Below, in pieces: positions 1 to 8,284 of a DNA stretch of 59,807 nt. Each line of letters begins with the position of its first letter. Within the stretch, counting starts at the first letter, position 1. The notes under the pieces are model-generated. The model made no database searches. It saw only the letters and a list, made by a program, of their open reading frames with translations, and was not told the origin of the DNA. A program made the position numbers and the translations under genes. This DNA is from Spirochaetaceae bacterium. GTDB lineage: Bacteria; Spirochaetota; Spirochaetia; SZUA-6; Bin103. The stretch spans positions 1 to 59,807 of the forward strand of contig JAPPGB010000110.1 of NCBI GenBank assembly GCA_028821475.1, read 5' to 3'.

Positions 1-269
1 TGGCGGTGCAGCGCAGCGCGGATGAGCAGCGCGCCCGCGATGGAGACTGCCTCCAGGGATTTTCAGTCCTCATCAGCATGGGATCGTCCTGGCATCACTC
101 CCCGACTCCTTTCCGTCAGGCGAAGCTCATGCTACGGTCACGGGGCAAGATGGCAGAGTCGGGAAGTCTCCGCGGCAGCGGAACCGCCAAGCGCCATAAC
201 CACCAACTGATCCTGTTTCTCCTGCTGGCGGACTTCGGGCGGCAGCGGTGAGCACCTCTACGGGGTAAG
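1..269. other. window edge, no supported gene
   Basis: Short open frames cross this stretch on both strands, but none resembles a known protein, has a convincing ribosome site or continues into the following gene. It may hold the upstream region of the ATPase/nuclease gene that begins at 270. Confidence 0.4.
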
Positions 270-1826
270 ATGAGCCCAATGGCCCGGCGTAGACTGCCGA
301 TCGGGATACAGACGTTCCGCAAGCTGCGGGAGCAGGACTGCTACTACGTGGACAAGACCGCCTTCATCGAGCGGTTGCTCTGCCGGGGCACACATTACTT
401 TCTGTCGCGGCCCCGGCGGTTCGGCAAGAGCCTGCTTCTTGACACGCTGAAGGAGCTGTTCGAGGGCAACGAGGCGCTGTTCGCGGGGCTCTACATCCAC
501 GACCGCCACGATTGGTCCGAGCGGCATCCGGTGGTACGGCTGAGCTTCGGCGGCGGCAGCTTCACCGAGCCCGCGACGCTGCATGAGGACGTGGCATTCC
601 AGTTGGAGGACCTGGAGGAGGCGGCGGGCATTGGATCCCACGACGGCGGCGCGGCGCCGCGTTTGCGCCGTCTGCTGCGAGCGCTGCATCGGCAGACGGG
701 GCAGCGCGTGGTGGTGCTGGTGGACGAGTACGACAAGCCGATCCTGGACGCGTTGGAGACGCCGGAGGTGGCACGTGACAACCGCGACTACCTGCGCGGC
801 CTGTACGGGGTGATCAAGGACTCGGACGCGCACGTGCGGTTCACGTTCCTCACCGGCATCAGCAGGTTCTCGAAGGTAAACCTCTTCTCGCAGTTGAACA
901 ATCTCACCGACCTCACGTTGGATCGGCGCTACTCGTCAATCTGCGGCTACACCGACGCGGATCTGGACACCGTGTTCGCGCCGGAACTGGCCGGGCTGGA
1001 CCGGGAACGGATCCGCGAGTGGTACAACGGCTACCGCTGGCGTGGCGAGGAGAAGGTGTACAACCCGTACGACGTGCTGCTGCTGTTCGACAGCCGCGAG
1101 TTCGCCGCGCACTGGTTCGAGACCGGGACGCCGGCATTTCTGGTGGACCTGCTGTTCGAGCGGCGCGTGGCGTCGGTGTCGCTGGACCGAATGGTGGGGA
1201 CGATGGAATTGCTGTCGAGGTTCGACGTGGGCCAGATCGGCACGCAGGCGTTGCTGTTCCAGACCGGTTACCTGACAGTCACGGGGGAAGAGGAGTTGGG
1301 CGGCAAGGTGCTGTATCGGTTGGGCTATCCGAACCGGGAGGTGCGCCAGAGCCTGAACGAGCATCTGCTGCGCCACCTGGTGCAGGACGTGGAGCGGCAG
1401 ACGGCGAACAGCATGCGGCTGCAGCGGCTGCTTGCCACGCACGACTGCGCGGGGCTGCAGGAGCTGTTCCACGCATTCTTCGCGAGCATTCCCTACGAAT
1501 GGCACACAAACAACGATATCGCGCACTACGAAGGGTACTACGCAAGCGTTTTCTATTCGTACTTCGCGGCGCTGGGGTACGAGATCGCGGTGGAGGAGTC
1601 GAGCAGCCACGGGCGCCTGGACATGGCGGTGCGGACCGGCGGGCACGTGTACCTGTTCGAGTTCAAGGTAGCCGAGCTGGCGGCGGCGGGGTCGGCGCTG
1701 GCGCAGTTGCGGGAGCGAGGCTACGCGGACAAGTACCGGGGGCGGGGTGAGCCCATCCACCTGATCGGAGTGGAACTCAGCCGCCGGACGCGCAACGTGA
1801 CGGCGTTCGAGCTGGCCGACGGCTGA
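270..1826 (+). CDS. AAA-ATPase-like / PD-(D/E)XK nuclease (DUF1703 type)
   Basis: The 518-residue protein has the architecture of the AAA-ATPase_like plus PDDEXK_9 family. The N-terminal block has the family opening IGIQTFRKLRE and YYVDKT, then a P-loop-like RPRRFGKSLL near residues 47-56 and a Walker B-like VVVLVDEYDKPI near 147-158. The C-terminal block (about 445-518) carries a PD-(D/E)XK core, with Asp in GRLDMAV and the E-x-K in LFEFKV. Length is typical, so it looks intact. The cellular role of this family is not established; such genes are often multicopy in accessory DNA. ATG at 270 follows a GGGGTAAG stretch; an in-frame ATG at 279 is an alternative. Confidence 0.9.
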   Translation: MSPMARRRLPIGIQTFRKLREQDCYYVDKTAFIERLLCRGTHYFLSRPRRFGKSLLLDTLKELFEGNEALFAGLYIHDRHDWSERHPVVRLSFGGGSFTEPATLHEDVAFQLEDLEEAAGIGSHDGGAAPRLRRLLRALHRQTGQRVVVLVDEYDKPILDALETPEVARDNRDYLRGLYGVIKDSDAHVRFTFLTGISRFSKVNLFSQLNNLTDLTLDRRYSSICGYTDADLDTVFAPELAGLDRERIREWYNGYRWRGEEKVYNPYDVLLLFDSREFAAHWFETGTPAFLVDLLFERRVASVSLDRMVGTMELLSRFDVGQIGTQALLFQTGYLTVTGEEELGGKVLYRLGYPNREVRQSLNEHLLRHLVQDVERQTANSMRLQRLLATHDCAGLQELFHAFFASIPYEWHTNNDIAHYEGYYASVFYSYFAALGYEIAVEESSSHGRLDMAVRTGGHVYLFEFKVAELAAAGSALAQLRERGYADKYRGRGEPIHLIGVELSRRTRNVTAFELADG

Positions 1827-1943
1827 CGTCGGGGCCACATAGCGCACGTCACGATTCCGGCCTCGTGCCGGCGGCCTCTGTCGGGTAGGCAGGGTAGGCA
1901 ATGTTGATGAGTCAATGCGCGTGGTTGACCTCCACCGGGGCGG

Positions 1944-2597
1944 ATGTCAGAGTTGGCGGAGAGCTGGTCGCAGCCCGACATCAATACCGTTATCGTCAAA
2001 ATCAGTCAGGGTGTTCACTGGCACGACAAGGCCCCGATGAACGGTCGAGAGCTCGATGCCTACGACGTCGAGTACAGCTTTCACCGGGTAACGGGTACGG
2101 GCAGCGGCTTTACCGAACCGAGCGCCTTTGCCTGGGTTTTGAAGAACTTCAAATGGGAATCGATCACCGCCCCCGACAAATGGACGGTCGTGTTCAAGCT
2201 GCAGGAGACCAGGCTGGATGCGCTGGGGACTATCCTGTTCGACGTCGCTGGGCAGATATACCCCTCCGACGTAATCAGAGAACACGGAGACGTTAGTGAT
2301 TGGAGGAACGTGGTCGGCACCGGACCCTTCGAGCTGGCTGACTACCTCGAGGGCACCGTTGTAACCTATACTAGGAATCCTGACTACTGGGGCTACGACG
2401 AAAAATACCCGGACAACCGGCTACCCTACGTTGACGAGGTAAGGGCCCCGATCATGCCAGAAGAGGCAACCCGGGTAGCGGCACTGCGCTCCGGTAAGGT
2501 GGATTTTCTCGGTTGGGCCAGTGTACTGAGGTCCGTCGACCCGCGGCTGCGGGGTGGTGGCGGTCGCCTGGGTGCCGATGCCGCCAGGTCGGTGTAG
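1944..2597 (+). pseudogene. fragment of ABC peptide-type solute-binding protein (SBP_bac_5)
   Basis: About 195 residues match the middle of the binding proteins encoded at 21933 and 23823: LAESWSQPD, HWHDKAPMNGR, VVGTGPFELADY, RNPDYWGYDEKYP and RLPYVDEV recur in order. There is no signal peptide, the first ~100 residues are missing, and the last ~300 are replaced after KVDFLGWASVL by an unrelated tail beginning DPRLRG, a motif typical of the C-terminus of peptide permeases. A stop lies in frame just upstream (1926). The stretch looks less GC-rich than its neighbours. I read it as a relic of a decayed importer operon, possibly a deletion fusion between binding-protein and permease genes. Confidence 0.8.
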
Positions 2598-2665
2598 CAG
2601 AGCCCGCATGGGAGCCACGCGGCCGCGCGCGTGGCCGTACGACCTCACACCACGGTTCCCCGCGT

Positions 2666-3679
2666 TTACTCTCCGGGATCGTCGGACAGGAAGATCCCGG
2701 AGCCGACGATGAGCTTCTGGTTGGAGTTCGGTACCGGGAAGCCCTTGGCGTAGCCGATCTTCGGAGATCCCGTTTCTTCATCTCCCTCGACCGTGGGATC
2801 GTCAAAGTTGTACTCGAGAAACTTGCCTTCCTCCTGCTCGCGCGCTCCCGTGATCATTTCGTGGACGAACCTGACTCCATTCACGTCCACCCGATCCACA
2901 TTGGCGAGCCTGCCCTCGAGCTCGCTGTCGGTGGCGTGAAACAGAATGATGCCCGCGCCGCTGACGAGCCACAGATAGATCGAACCCTGCTTCCAGTATC
3001 CGCCTTCCTGGCGAAAGGCGTTCCTGATCTCCGTCAGGCCGCTGAAGTTCTCGGACATTACGCCAATCTGGTAGGCTTTCGCAGCCTCCTCGACAAAGGC
3101 GATCAGGGTCTCCCGGTCCACGACCTCCGCCGCGGTAACGGCGGGCCGCGGAAGGTCGGCGTACTTGATCGGAACGTGGGAGACGTCCTGCACGTAGCCA
3201 CCGACCAGCACGAATGGTCTTCCGGTTATGCCCGAAGTGTACTCGACGGCATAAGCGGTCTTCGCACCGTCGACGTGGTACTCGACGAAGCCACCACCTG
3301 CTGCCGCGGCGGCGAACAGCTCCGCGACGACCTTCAACCCGCGCTCATCCTCGACAGCCAGCAGGTTCCTGCTCTCCGCGCTGCGGTCGTTGCCATGAAT
3401 GAAGGGGTATCCATTCTTCAGGAAGACCACCAGAAACGTCTCTCCGGACTTCCAGTCGCCCTCCTGCCTGAGCCGTTCCCGCAGCTTCGCGCCTTCGTTG
3501 ACGTCCGTGATCCCCTCGATATATTCCTTCGCTCCCTCCACGAACGCCTGCAGGCTGTCGCGGTCCGCGACCTGCCCGGCCGTCGTGCGCGCATGTGCGG
3601 CAGTGCTCGCGAGCACCCCCAGAACCAGGACGGCGAGCACCACCGTCGTCTTCGTCACCAACCGATTCGCCCGTGCCAT
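2666..3679 (-). CDS. exported tandem Cache-domain protein
   Basis: The 337-residue protein starts with a signal peptide (MARANRLVTKTT, a hydrophobic core, then an Ala-His-Ala cleavage region near residue 30). Two similar halves of about 140 residues follow. Each has a helix of the type REtLiaFVEeAakY, then an extended part with ESRNLLAVEDERG or a related element and a glycine-rich sheet, as in single-Cache (Cache_2) modules. Cache domains bind small extracellular ligands. No transmembrane receptor or signalling domain follows, so it is probably a free periplasmic or exported sensor or binding protein. The adjacent radical SAM gene is on the same strand but 115 bases upstream, so operon membership is uncertain. 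Confidence 0.75.
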   Translation of the reverse strand: MARANRLVTKTTVVLAVLVLGVLASTAAHARTTAGQVADRDSLQAFVEGAKEYIEGITDVNEGAKLRERLRQEGDWKSGETFLVVFLKNGYPFIHGNDRSAESRNLLAVEDERGLKVVAELFAAAAAGGGFVEYHVDGAKTAYAVEYTSGITGRPFVLVGGYVQDVSHVPIKYADLPRPAVTAAEVVDRETLIAFVEEAAKAYQIGVMSENFSGLTEIRNAFRQEGGYWKQGSIYLWLVSGAGIILFHATDSELEGRLANVDRVDVNGVRFVHEMITGAREQEEGKFLEYNFDDPTVEGDEETGSPKIGYAKGFPVPNSNQKLIVGSGIFLSDDPGE

Positions 3680-3794
3680 GGACGCTTGGATAGCACATAC
3701 TGGACGTGGCGTCTACTACGCCAGGACCCGCACGAGCCCCATGACCCGAGGCTCAAGCGCCGGCCGGCCTGCCGCCAAGCGGATCAGAAGCGCT

Positions 3795-5531
3795 TTACGG
3801 AGTGGCAACCGGCAGCGGCTCGGCGTCGTTGATCGCGGACCGGAACGAGGCCACCACGTCGTCGAGGCCGTCGGCGTCGAAGCGAAAGTCGGCCGGGATC
3901 GACCGGTAGCGTGAGTCGACGCGGGCCAGCAGCGCCTGCCTCCGGCTGGCGAAGCCATGCCCATTCGTGCCGGGACGGGACGCGGCGTCCCGGAACAGCG
4001 TCAACTCGGCATCCAGGAAGTCCTTGAACCCCTGGAACACTTGCTGATGCCGGGTGAACTTCTCGAAGTGATAGCCCAGCGCCGCCAGGCGGATCGCCTC
4101 CGCGAGCATGGATGGATGGTCCTTGGAGACCTTCGCGATGAACTTGCTGTAGGCCGGGATCTGGCCGGGCGAGAGGCGCCCGCGCACCATCATCAGTGCC
4201 GGGTAGACCTCGTGGGCGCGCAGGGACGGGGTCACGTGAGGCAGCGGCTTCAGGTGCCGGAACAAGGTCAGGCAGCGCTCGAAGTAATTCTCGAGGGAGG
4301 GGTCGTAGACGGTGGAGTTCACCCGCAGGTAGCCCTCGATCAGTTTCTGCGGGTCCATCTGCGGTACGAAGTTGAGGGCCGTCGTGCTGGTGCCGACGGG
4401 CACCTCCAGGAGCCGGCCCTCCGATTGCATCCGCTGGTAGAGATCCGTGCCCTTCAGGGCGGTCAGCAGCCCCACCAACGCCATCGGAATGCCGGCGTCC
4501 TGAATGAACTGGACCTGGGAACCGAACACGCGCTCGTCGTCTCCGTCCAGCCCCAGGATGAACCCGCCCATCACCTGCATGCCCTTGTGCTGGATCTTGC
4601 GCACCGCGTTCAGCAGGTAGTCCGGTTCGCGCGTGCTGATGTTCTGCGGTTTCTTGGTGATCGCCAGGGCTTTCGGGTTGGGCGTCTCGATGCCCAGGAA
4701 CACGCCGTTGAAGCCGGCCTCGATCATCGCGTCCATCACCGTGTCCATGCGCGCCAGGTTCACGCTTGCCTCGGTGAACAGCCGGAACGGAAACTGGTGC
4801 GCGCGCTGCCACTCGGCGACCACCGGCAGCAGCTTCAGGGCCTCGCGCTTGTTGCCTATGAAGTTGTCGTCGACCAGGAACAGGTAGCCGCGCCAGCCCT
4901 GCCGGTACAGCGCTTCGAACTCCGCCACCATCTGCTCCGGACACTTGGTGCGCGGCACGCGTCCGTAGAGCTTGGTGATGTCGCAGAACTCGCAGTCGAA
5001 CGGACAGCCGCGCGAGAACTGCACGCACATGGCGTGATAGTCCTGCAGCCTGACCAGGTCGAAGCGCGGGATCGGCGTGCGCGTGACATCCGGTTTGCGC
5101 GGCTCGCGATAGATCGGCTTGGCTCGGCCTGCTTGCAGGTCCTGCAGGAACCCGGCGAAGGTCTCCTCCGCCTCGTCCAGAATGAAGTAGTCGACGCCCG
5201 CGATCTCCTCGTGGCACGCGGTCGGGTAGGGTCCTCCCGCCACCACGGGGACGCCGGCGTGGTTGCAGCGCTCGATCACCGTGCGCAGCGACTCCCGCTG
5301 CACGATCATGGTCGACGTGAACACCATGTCCGCCCATTCGAGGTCGGAGTCCTCAAGAGGGGACACGTTCATGTCGACGACGCGCAGGTCGTACTGCGGA
5401 GGAAACATCGCCGCGACCGTGAGCAGTCCGAGCGGCGGGAAGGCCGCCTTCGCACCGAGCAGCTCCAGGGCGTAGTTGATGCCCCAGTAGGAGGGGGGGT
5501 AGTCGGGGTATACCAGCAGGGCATTACGCAT
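3795..5531 (-). CDS. B12-binding domain radical SAM protein
   Basis: The 578-residue protein has an N-terminal cobalamin-binding-like Rossmann domain (residues ~1-130, with RVVDMNVSPLED and VPVVAGGPYPT). A radical SAM core follows, with the C-x3-C-x2-C cluster site at Cys176, Cys180 and Cys183 (GCPFDCEFC). The C-terminal ~230 residues resemble the DUF4070 extension of this class. The classical DxHxxG cobalamin His is not evident, as in many family members. Substrate is unknown; relatives do methylations and other radical modifications. The open frame extends upstream to 5957, but that part is antisense to the amidase fragment. MRNALLVYPDYPPSYWG at 5531 matches the normal family N-terminus. 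Confidence 0.88.
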   Translation of the reverse strand: MRNALLVYPDYPPSYWGINYALELLGAKAAFPPLGLLTVAAMFPPQYDLRVVDMNVSPLEDSDLEWADMVFTSTMIVQRESLRTVIERCNHAGVPVVAGGPYPTACHEEIAGVDYFILDEAEETFAGFLQDLQAGRAKPIYREPRKPDVTRTPIPRFDLVRLQDYHAMCVQFSRGCPFDCEFCDITKLYGRVPRTKCPEQMVAEFEALYRQGWRGYLFLVDDNFIGNKREALKLLPVVAEWQRAHQFPFRLFTEASVNLARMDTVMDAMIEAGFNGVFLGIETPNPKALAITKKPQNISTREPDYLLNAVRKIQHKGMQVMGGFILGLDGDDERVFGSQVQFIQDAGIPMALVGLLTALKGTDLYQRMQSEGRLLEVPVGTSTTALNFVPQMDPQKLIEGYLRVNSTVYDPSLENYFERCLTLFRHLKPLPHVTPSLRAHEVYPALMMVRGRLSPGQIPAYSKFIAKVSKDHPSMLAEAIRLAALGYHFEKFTRHQQVFQGFKDFLDAELTLFRDAASRPGTNGHGFASRRQALLARVDSRYRSIPADFRFDADGLDDVVASFRSAINDAEPLPVATP

Positions 5532-5624
5532 GGCTGAGGAGAACCGCTCCGTCGGACACACCGTACTACAGAAACGGCGTTTGGTCACGCTTGGTCGCGG
5601 GGGCCTTGACGGCACTCGACTGAC

Positions 5625-6023
5625 ATGGGTCGCTGTCACGAACGAGATGGAGTCGGTGCCCACCGACCACGCGTGGAGCGCGCGTGTATGGACCGGGAAC
5701 GAGCGCAAGGCGGGCCGCGCGGGCCGCTGCACGGCATTCCGGTGGTGGTCAAGGACACCATCGACGTGGCCGGCATGCCGACGACCGGCGGCTTCACGGC
5801 GCTGGCCGAGTCCCGTCCGTTGCGCGACGCCGCGGCGATCCGGCGGCTGCATGATGCCGGCGCGGTGGTGCTGGCCAAGGTCAATGCCAACGACTGGTTC
5901 GGCAAGGCGCCGATGAGCGCGAGCACGCTCGGCGGCCAGACCCTGAACCCGCACCACCTGGACTACGTGCCGGGCGGATCGAGTTGCGGCACCGGCGCCG
6001 CGCGGGACCGCGCCTGGATCTAA
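5625..6023 (+). pseudogene. N-terminal fragment of an amidase-signature enzyme
   Basis: Residues RGPLHGIPVVVKDTIDVAGM contain the amidase catalytic Lys, followed by RRLHDAGAVVLAKVNANDW and PGGSSCGTGAA, which holds the cis-Ser of the Ser-cisSer-Lys triad. The frame then stops at 6021-6023, before the strand carrying the nucleophilic Ser, so about 130 of the ~450-500 residues of the GatA/amidase family remain and the product cannot be active. The break abuts the 3' end of the oppositely oriented gene at 6020-7060. This suggests a rearrangement joined that gene to the amidase remnant. The true 5' end is unclear; ATG 5688 is another possible start. Confidence 0.82.
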
Positions 6024-7060
6024 GCCCAGAAAGGTACGTATCCTGATCGCAGGTGGGCCGGATCGGCCGGTTTGATCAAGCCGCGATCCCGAGTGAGGCG
6101 GATGACCTGCGACACTTTGGCGCTGTCTTGCGCAATGAGACCAAATCGTTGCCGCAAGCTGGCGTTGGTCAATACGCCGCGCTCAAGAAATCTCAGGGCG
6201 GCGTGCTGATAACAAGCCCGCACCCGTTCCTGCATCATCATGTCCGCGAACCTTACTGGCGCGAAGAGAATAGCCCGCGTCGCTTCGATCCGGCCATTCC
6301 CCACCAGGAAGTCGGGTGGCGGCATGTGCTGGCGTTCCACCGCCGCTATCACTTTGTCGATTCCCGTACCCTGCTCTTCGCAGAGCTTCATACGGCGCAT
6401 GAATGCGGCGAGGGATTCGTTGCGCGAACGCGGTGGAGCGTCGATGAATCTGTTTGGGCTGATAAGTGGTGACCCGGGATTGGTGATCTCGATGCGGTTG
6501 CTGAACAGCTCGACCGATGGTCCGGCTCCCGTGATGGTCATGTCCTGGTGAATGAGGGCGTTTGCGATCAGTTCTCGAATAGCCACGGGAGGGAATCTCG
6601 GATGCTCGGTCCGGAATGCCTTGCCGATCTGTTCGCGCCTCGGTATCAGCCGGTCGACGTAGTCGACCAGACTCACGAAGCCGGCGCCATAGCCGCGCGG
6701 TTCATCGTACCGGTGGATTACCGCGTCCGCCCGGCTCGGCCCGTCGTAGGAGGTGAAGCGCACCGCTTTGCGGGCTATGCTCGAATCGAACTGGTCGAGC
6801 CGCTTGGCAAACAGTATTGCCCCGAGATGGGCAATGTTCCAGCGCCCGCCGACATCGGGGACAATGATCCGGTCGTGGCTCAGGCGTTCAACGATACCGC
6901 GTCGATTGTTCGGTAGCGGTTGGTCGGTGAGGTCGAAATAGCTGGGGTAGTCGATGCGGGTCAGTACCTCTTCTTCGGACAAGAAACTCGCGGCTATGCC
7001 GGTCTCCCACAGGAATGGCTGCAGCGCAACGGCGCGGTCGGAGTTTCCTGACGGCAGCAT
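6020..7060 (-). CDS. ATP-binding putative transcriptional regulator, likely 5'-truncated (AlbA_2/HATPase type)
   Basis: The 346 residues match the C-terminal two thirds of COG2865-type regulators, which usually have an N-terminal AlbA_2 (Schlafen-like) domain and a divergent HATPase_c_4 module. Recognisable parts are ETGIAASFLSEEEV, the DYPSYFDL region, REllANALIHQDMTITG (N-box-like, residues ~160-180), NRIEITNPGSP, EEQGTGIDKVI and a C-terminal winged-helix-like segment. The AlbA_2 domain is missing: the protein starts only a few residues before the middle region and no upstream frame continues it. It may be a functional shorter form, but truncation is more likely. The stretch seems less GC-rich than the flanks. 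Confidence 0.7.
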   Translation of the reverse strand: MLPSGNSDRAVALQPFLWETGIAASFLSEEEVLTRIDYPSYFDLTDQPLPNNRRGIVERLSHDRIIVPDVGGRWNIAHLGAILFAKRLDQFDSSIARKAVRFTSYDGPSRADAVIHRYDEPRGYGAGFVSLVDYVDRLIPRREQIGKAFRTEHPRFPPVAIRELIANALIHQDMTITGAGPSVELFSNRIEITNPGSPLISPNRFIDAPPRSRNESLAAFMRRMKLCEEQGTGIDKVIAAVERQHMPPPDFLVGNGRIEATRAILFAPVRFADMMMQERVRACYQHAALRFLERGVLTNASLRQRFGLIAQDSAKVSQVIRLTRDRGLIKPADPAHLRSGYVPFWA

Positions 7061-7164
7061 GGCTCTCTGAACCTATTTCCGAACCGTGGTGGCGTCAAGC
7101 AAGCAGCAGATTGCGCAGCAGCGGGGGCCCCCAAGGCGCTGCTGGCGACGGTCGGCGAATCCGG

Positions 7165-8148
7165 CTATTCGCGCCAGGTGAGGAGGACGCCGAGGGCATC
7201 CTGGGGGGAGTTCCACAGGAAGTCGTAGGCTTCCTTGGCGCGGGTGTAGGGGAAGCGGTGGGTGATCATGCGGTCGGCCTGGATCTGGCCGCTTGCGATC
7301 ATGGCGGCGGCGCGCAGCGCGACCTGCGACAGCGGTTCGTCCACCAGGATGCCGGCCACCAGCCGGCGATGCATGATCCGGGCGCTGTCCAGCGGCAGCG
7401 GGCGCTGCTGGTAGGCGGCGATCAGTTGCAGGGTGCCGCGGCGGCGCACCATCTCCTGCGCCTGCTCGAACGAACGCACGCCGTCGTAGCCGCCCACGCA
7501 GTCGACCACCAGGTCGGCCCCGGCGCCGCCGGTCAGCCGCGCCACCGCCGCCACCGGATCGTCCTGCGCAGGGTCGATCACCAGGTCGGCGCCCAACTCG
7601 CGCGACAGGCGCTGCCGCAGCGGCAGCGGGTCGACGGTCGTGATGCGGGCCGGCTCGTAGCCGCGCAGGATCTGCAGCATCAGGCTGCCCACCACCCCCT
7701 GGCCGAGGATCACGACGGTGTCTCCTTGCCTGGCGCCCGACGAGGCGGCCCACGCCGTGGCCTCGGTGGCGAGCCGCAGCAGAGTGGCCTGCTCGCTGGT
7801 CACGCGCTCCGGCAGCGGCACCAGCCGGGCATCCGTCGAATCGGCGTCGCCGACCGCGTATTGGGCATGCGGCGCGGTCACGAACACCCGCTGCCCTTCG
7901 CGGTACTCGCTGACCTCCGCGCCGACCCGCTCCACGGTGCCGGCGAGCGAGTAGCCCATGATGCGCTGCGGCACCGCCTCTTCCTTGATGTAGCGCCGGA
8001 ACAGCTCCGAGCCGCGGCTGATCAGGGTCGCCTCGGTACGCACCAGCACTTCACGTGTGCCGATCTCCGGGACCGGGACTTCCTGCAACTGGATGTTGCC
8101 GAACCCTTCCGGTTTGACGATGCGGATCACCTCCCTACCGTACCACAT
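7165..8148 (-). CDS. zinc-type alcohol dehydrogenase / quinone reductase family
   Basis: This medium-chain dehydrogenase opens with IRIVKPEGFGNIQLQEVPVPEIG and GTREVLVRTEATLISRGSE (GroES-like domain), followed by GYSLAGTVERVG and a Rossmann fold with VVILGQGVVGSLMLQIL. Classic catalytic Cys/His zinc ligands are not obvious, so it may be a zinc-independent MDR member. A related theme occurs in sugar or polyol oxidation genes. Start choice is uncertain: ATG 8148 is used, but GTG 8130 begins where relatives normally start. The open frame reaches 8256, into the promoter region of the divergent ABC operon. Confidence 0.8.
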   Translation of the reverse strand: MWYGREVIRIVKPEGFGNIQLQEVPVPEIGTREVLVRTEATLISRGSELFRRYIKEEAVPQRIMGYSLAGTVERVGAEVSEYREGQRVFVTAPHAQYAVGDADSTDARLVPLPERVTSEQATLLRLATEATAWAASSGARQGDTVVILGQGVVGSLMLQILRGYEPARITTVDPLPLRQRLSRELGADLVIDPAQDDPVAAVARLTGGAGADLVVDCVGGYDGVRSFEQAQEMVRRRGTLQLIAAYQQRPLPLDSARIMHRRLVAGILVDEPLSQVALRAAAMIASGQIQADRMITHRFPYTRAKEAYDFLWNSPQDALGVLLTWRE

Positions 8149-8182
8149 CCCGGCGTTCCGGCGTCCTGAAATCCTTCGTGGT

Positions 8183-8211
8183 TTGACGGCAGGCGATGGT
8201 GTGAGTACGAT
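8183..8211 (+). promoter_or_regulatory. predicted sigma-70-type promoter of the ABC importer operon
   Basis: TTGACG (8183-8188), a 17-base spacer and TACGAT (8206-8211) lie about 75 bases upstream of the GTG start at 8285. The 14-mer GGTTTGACGGCAGG around the -35 box recurs before the binding-protein gene at 23823. The start at 8285 has a good AAGGAG ribosome site. Confidence 0.5.
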
Positions 8212-8284
8212 GATGCTCGCGCCGTACCCGGTCTGGTGAGGCGCCAAGTCAAACAAGCGTAATTGCTATTTCCAAGGAGTAAGT

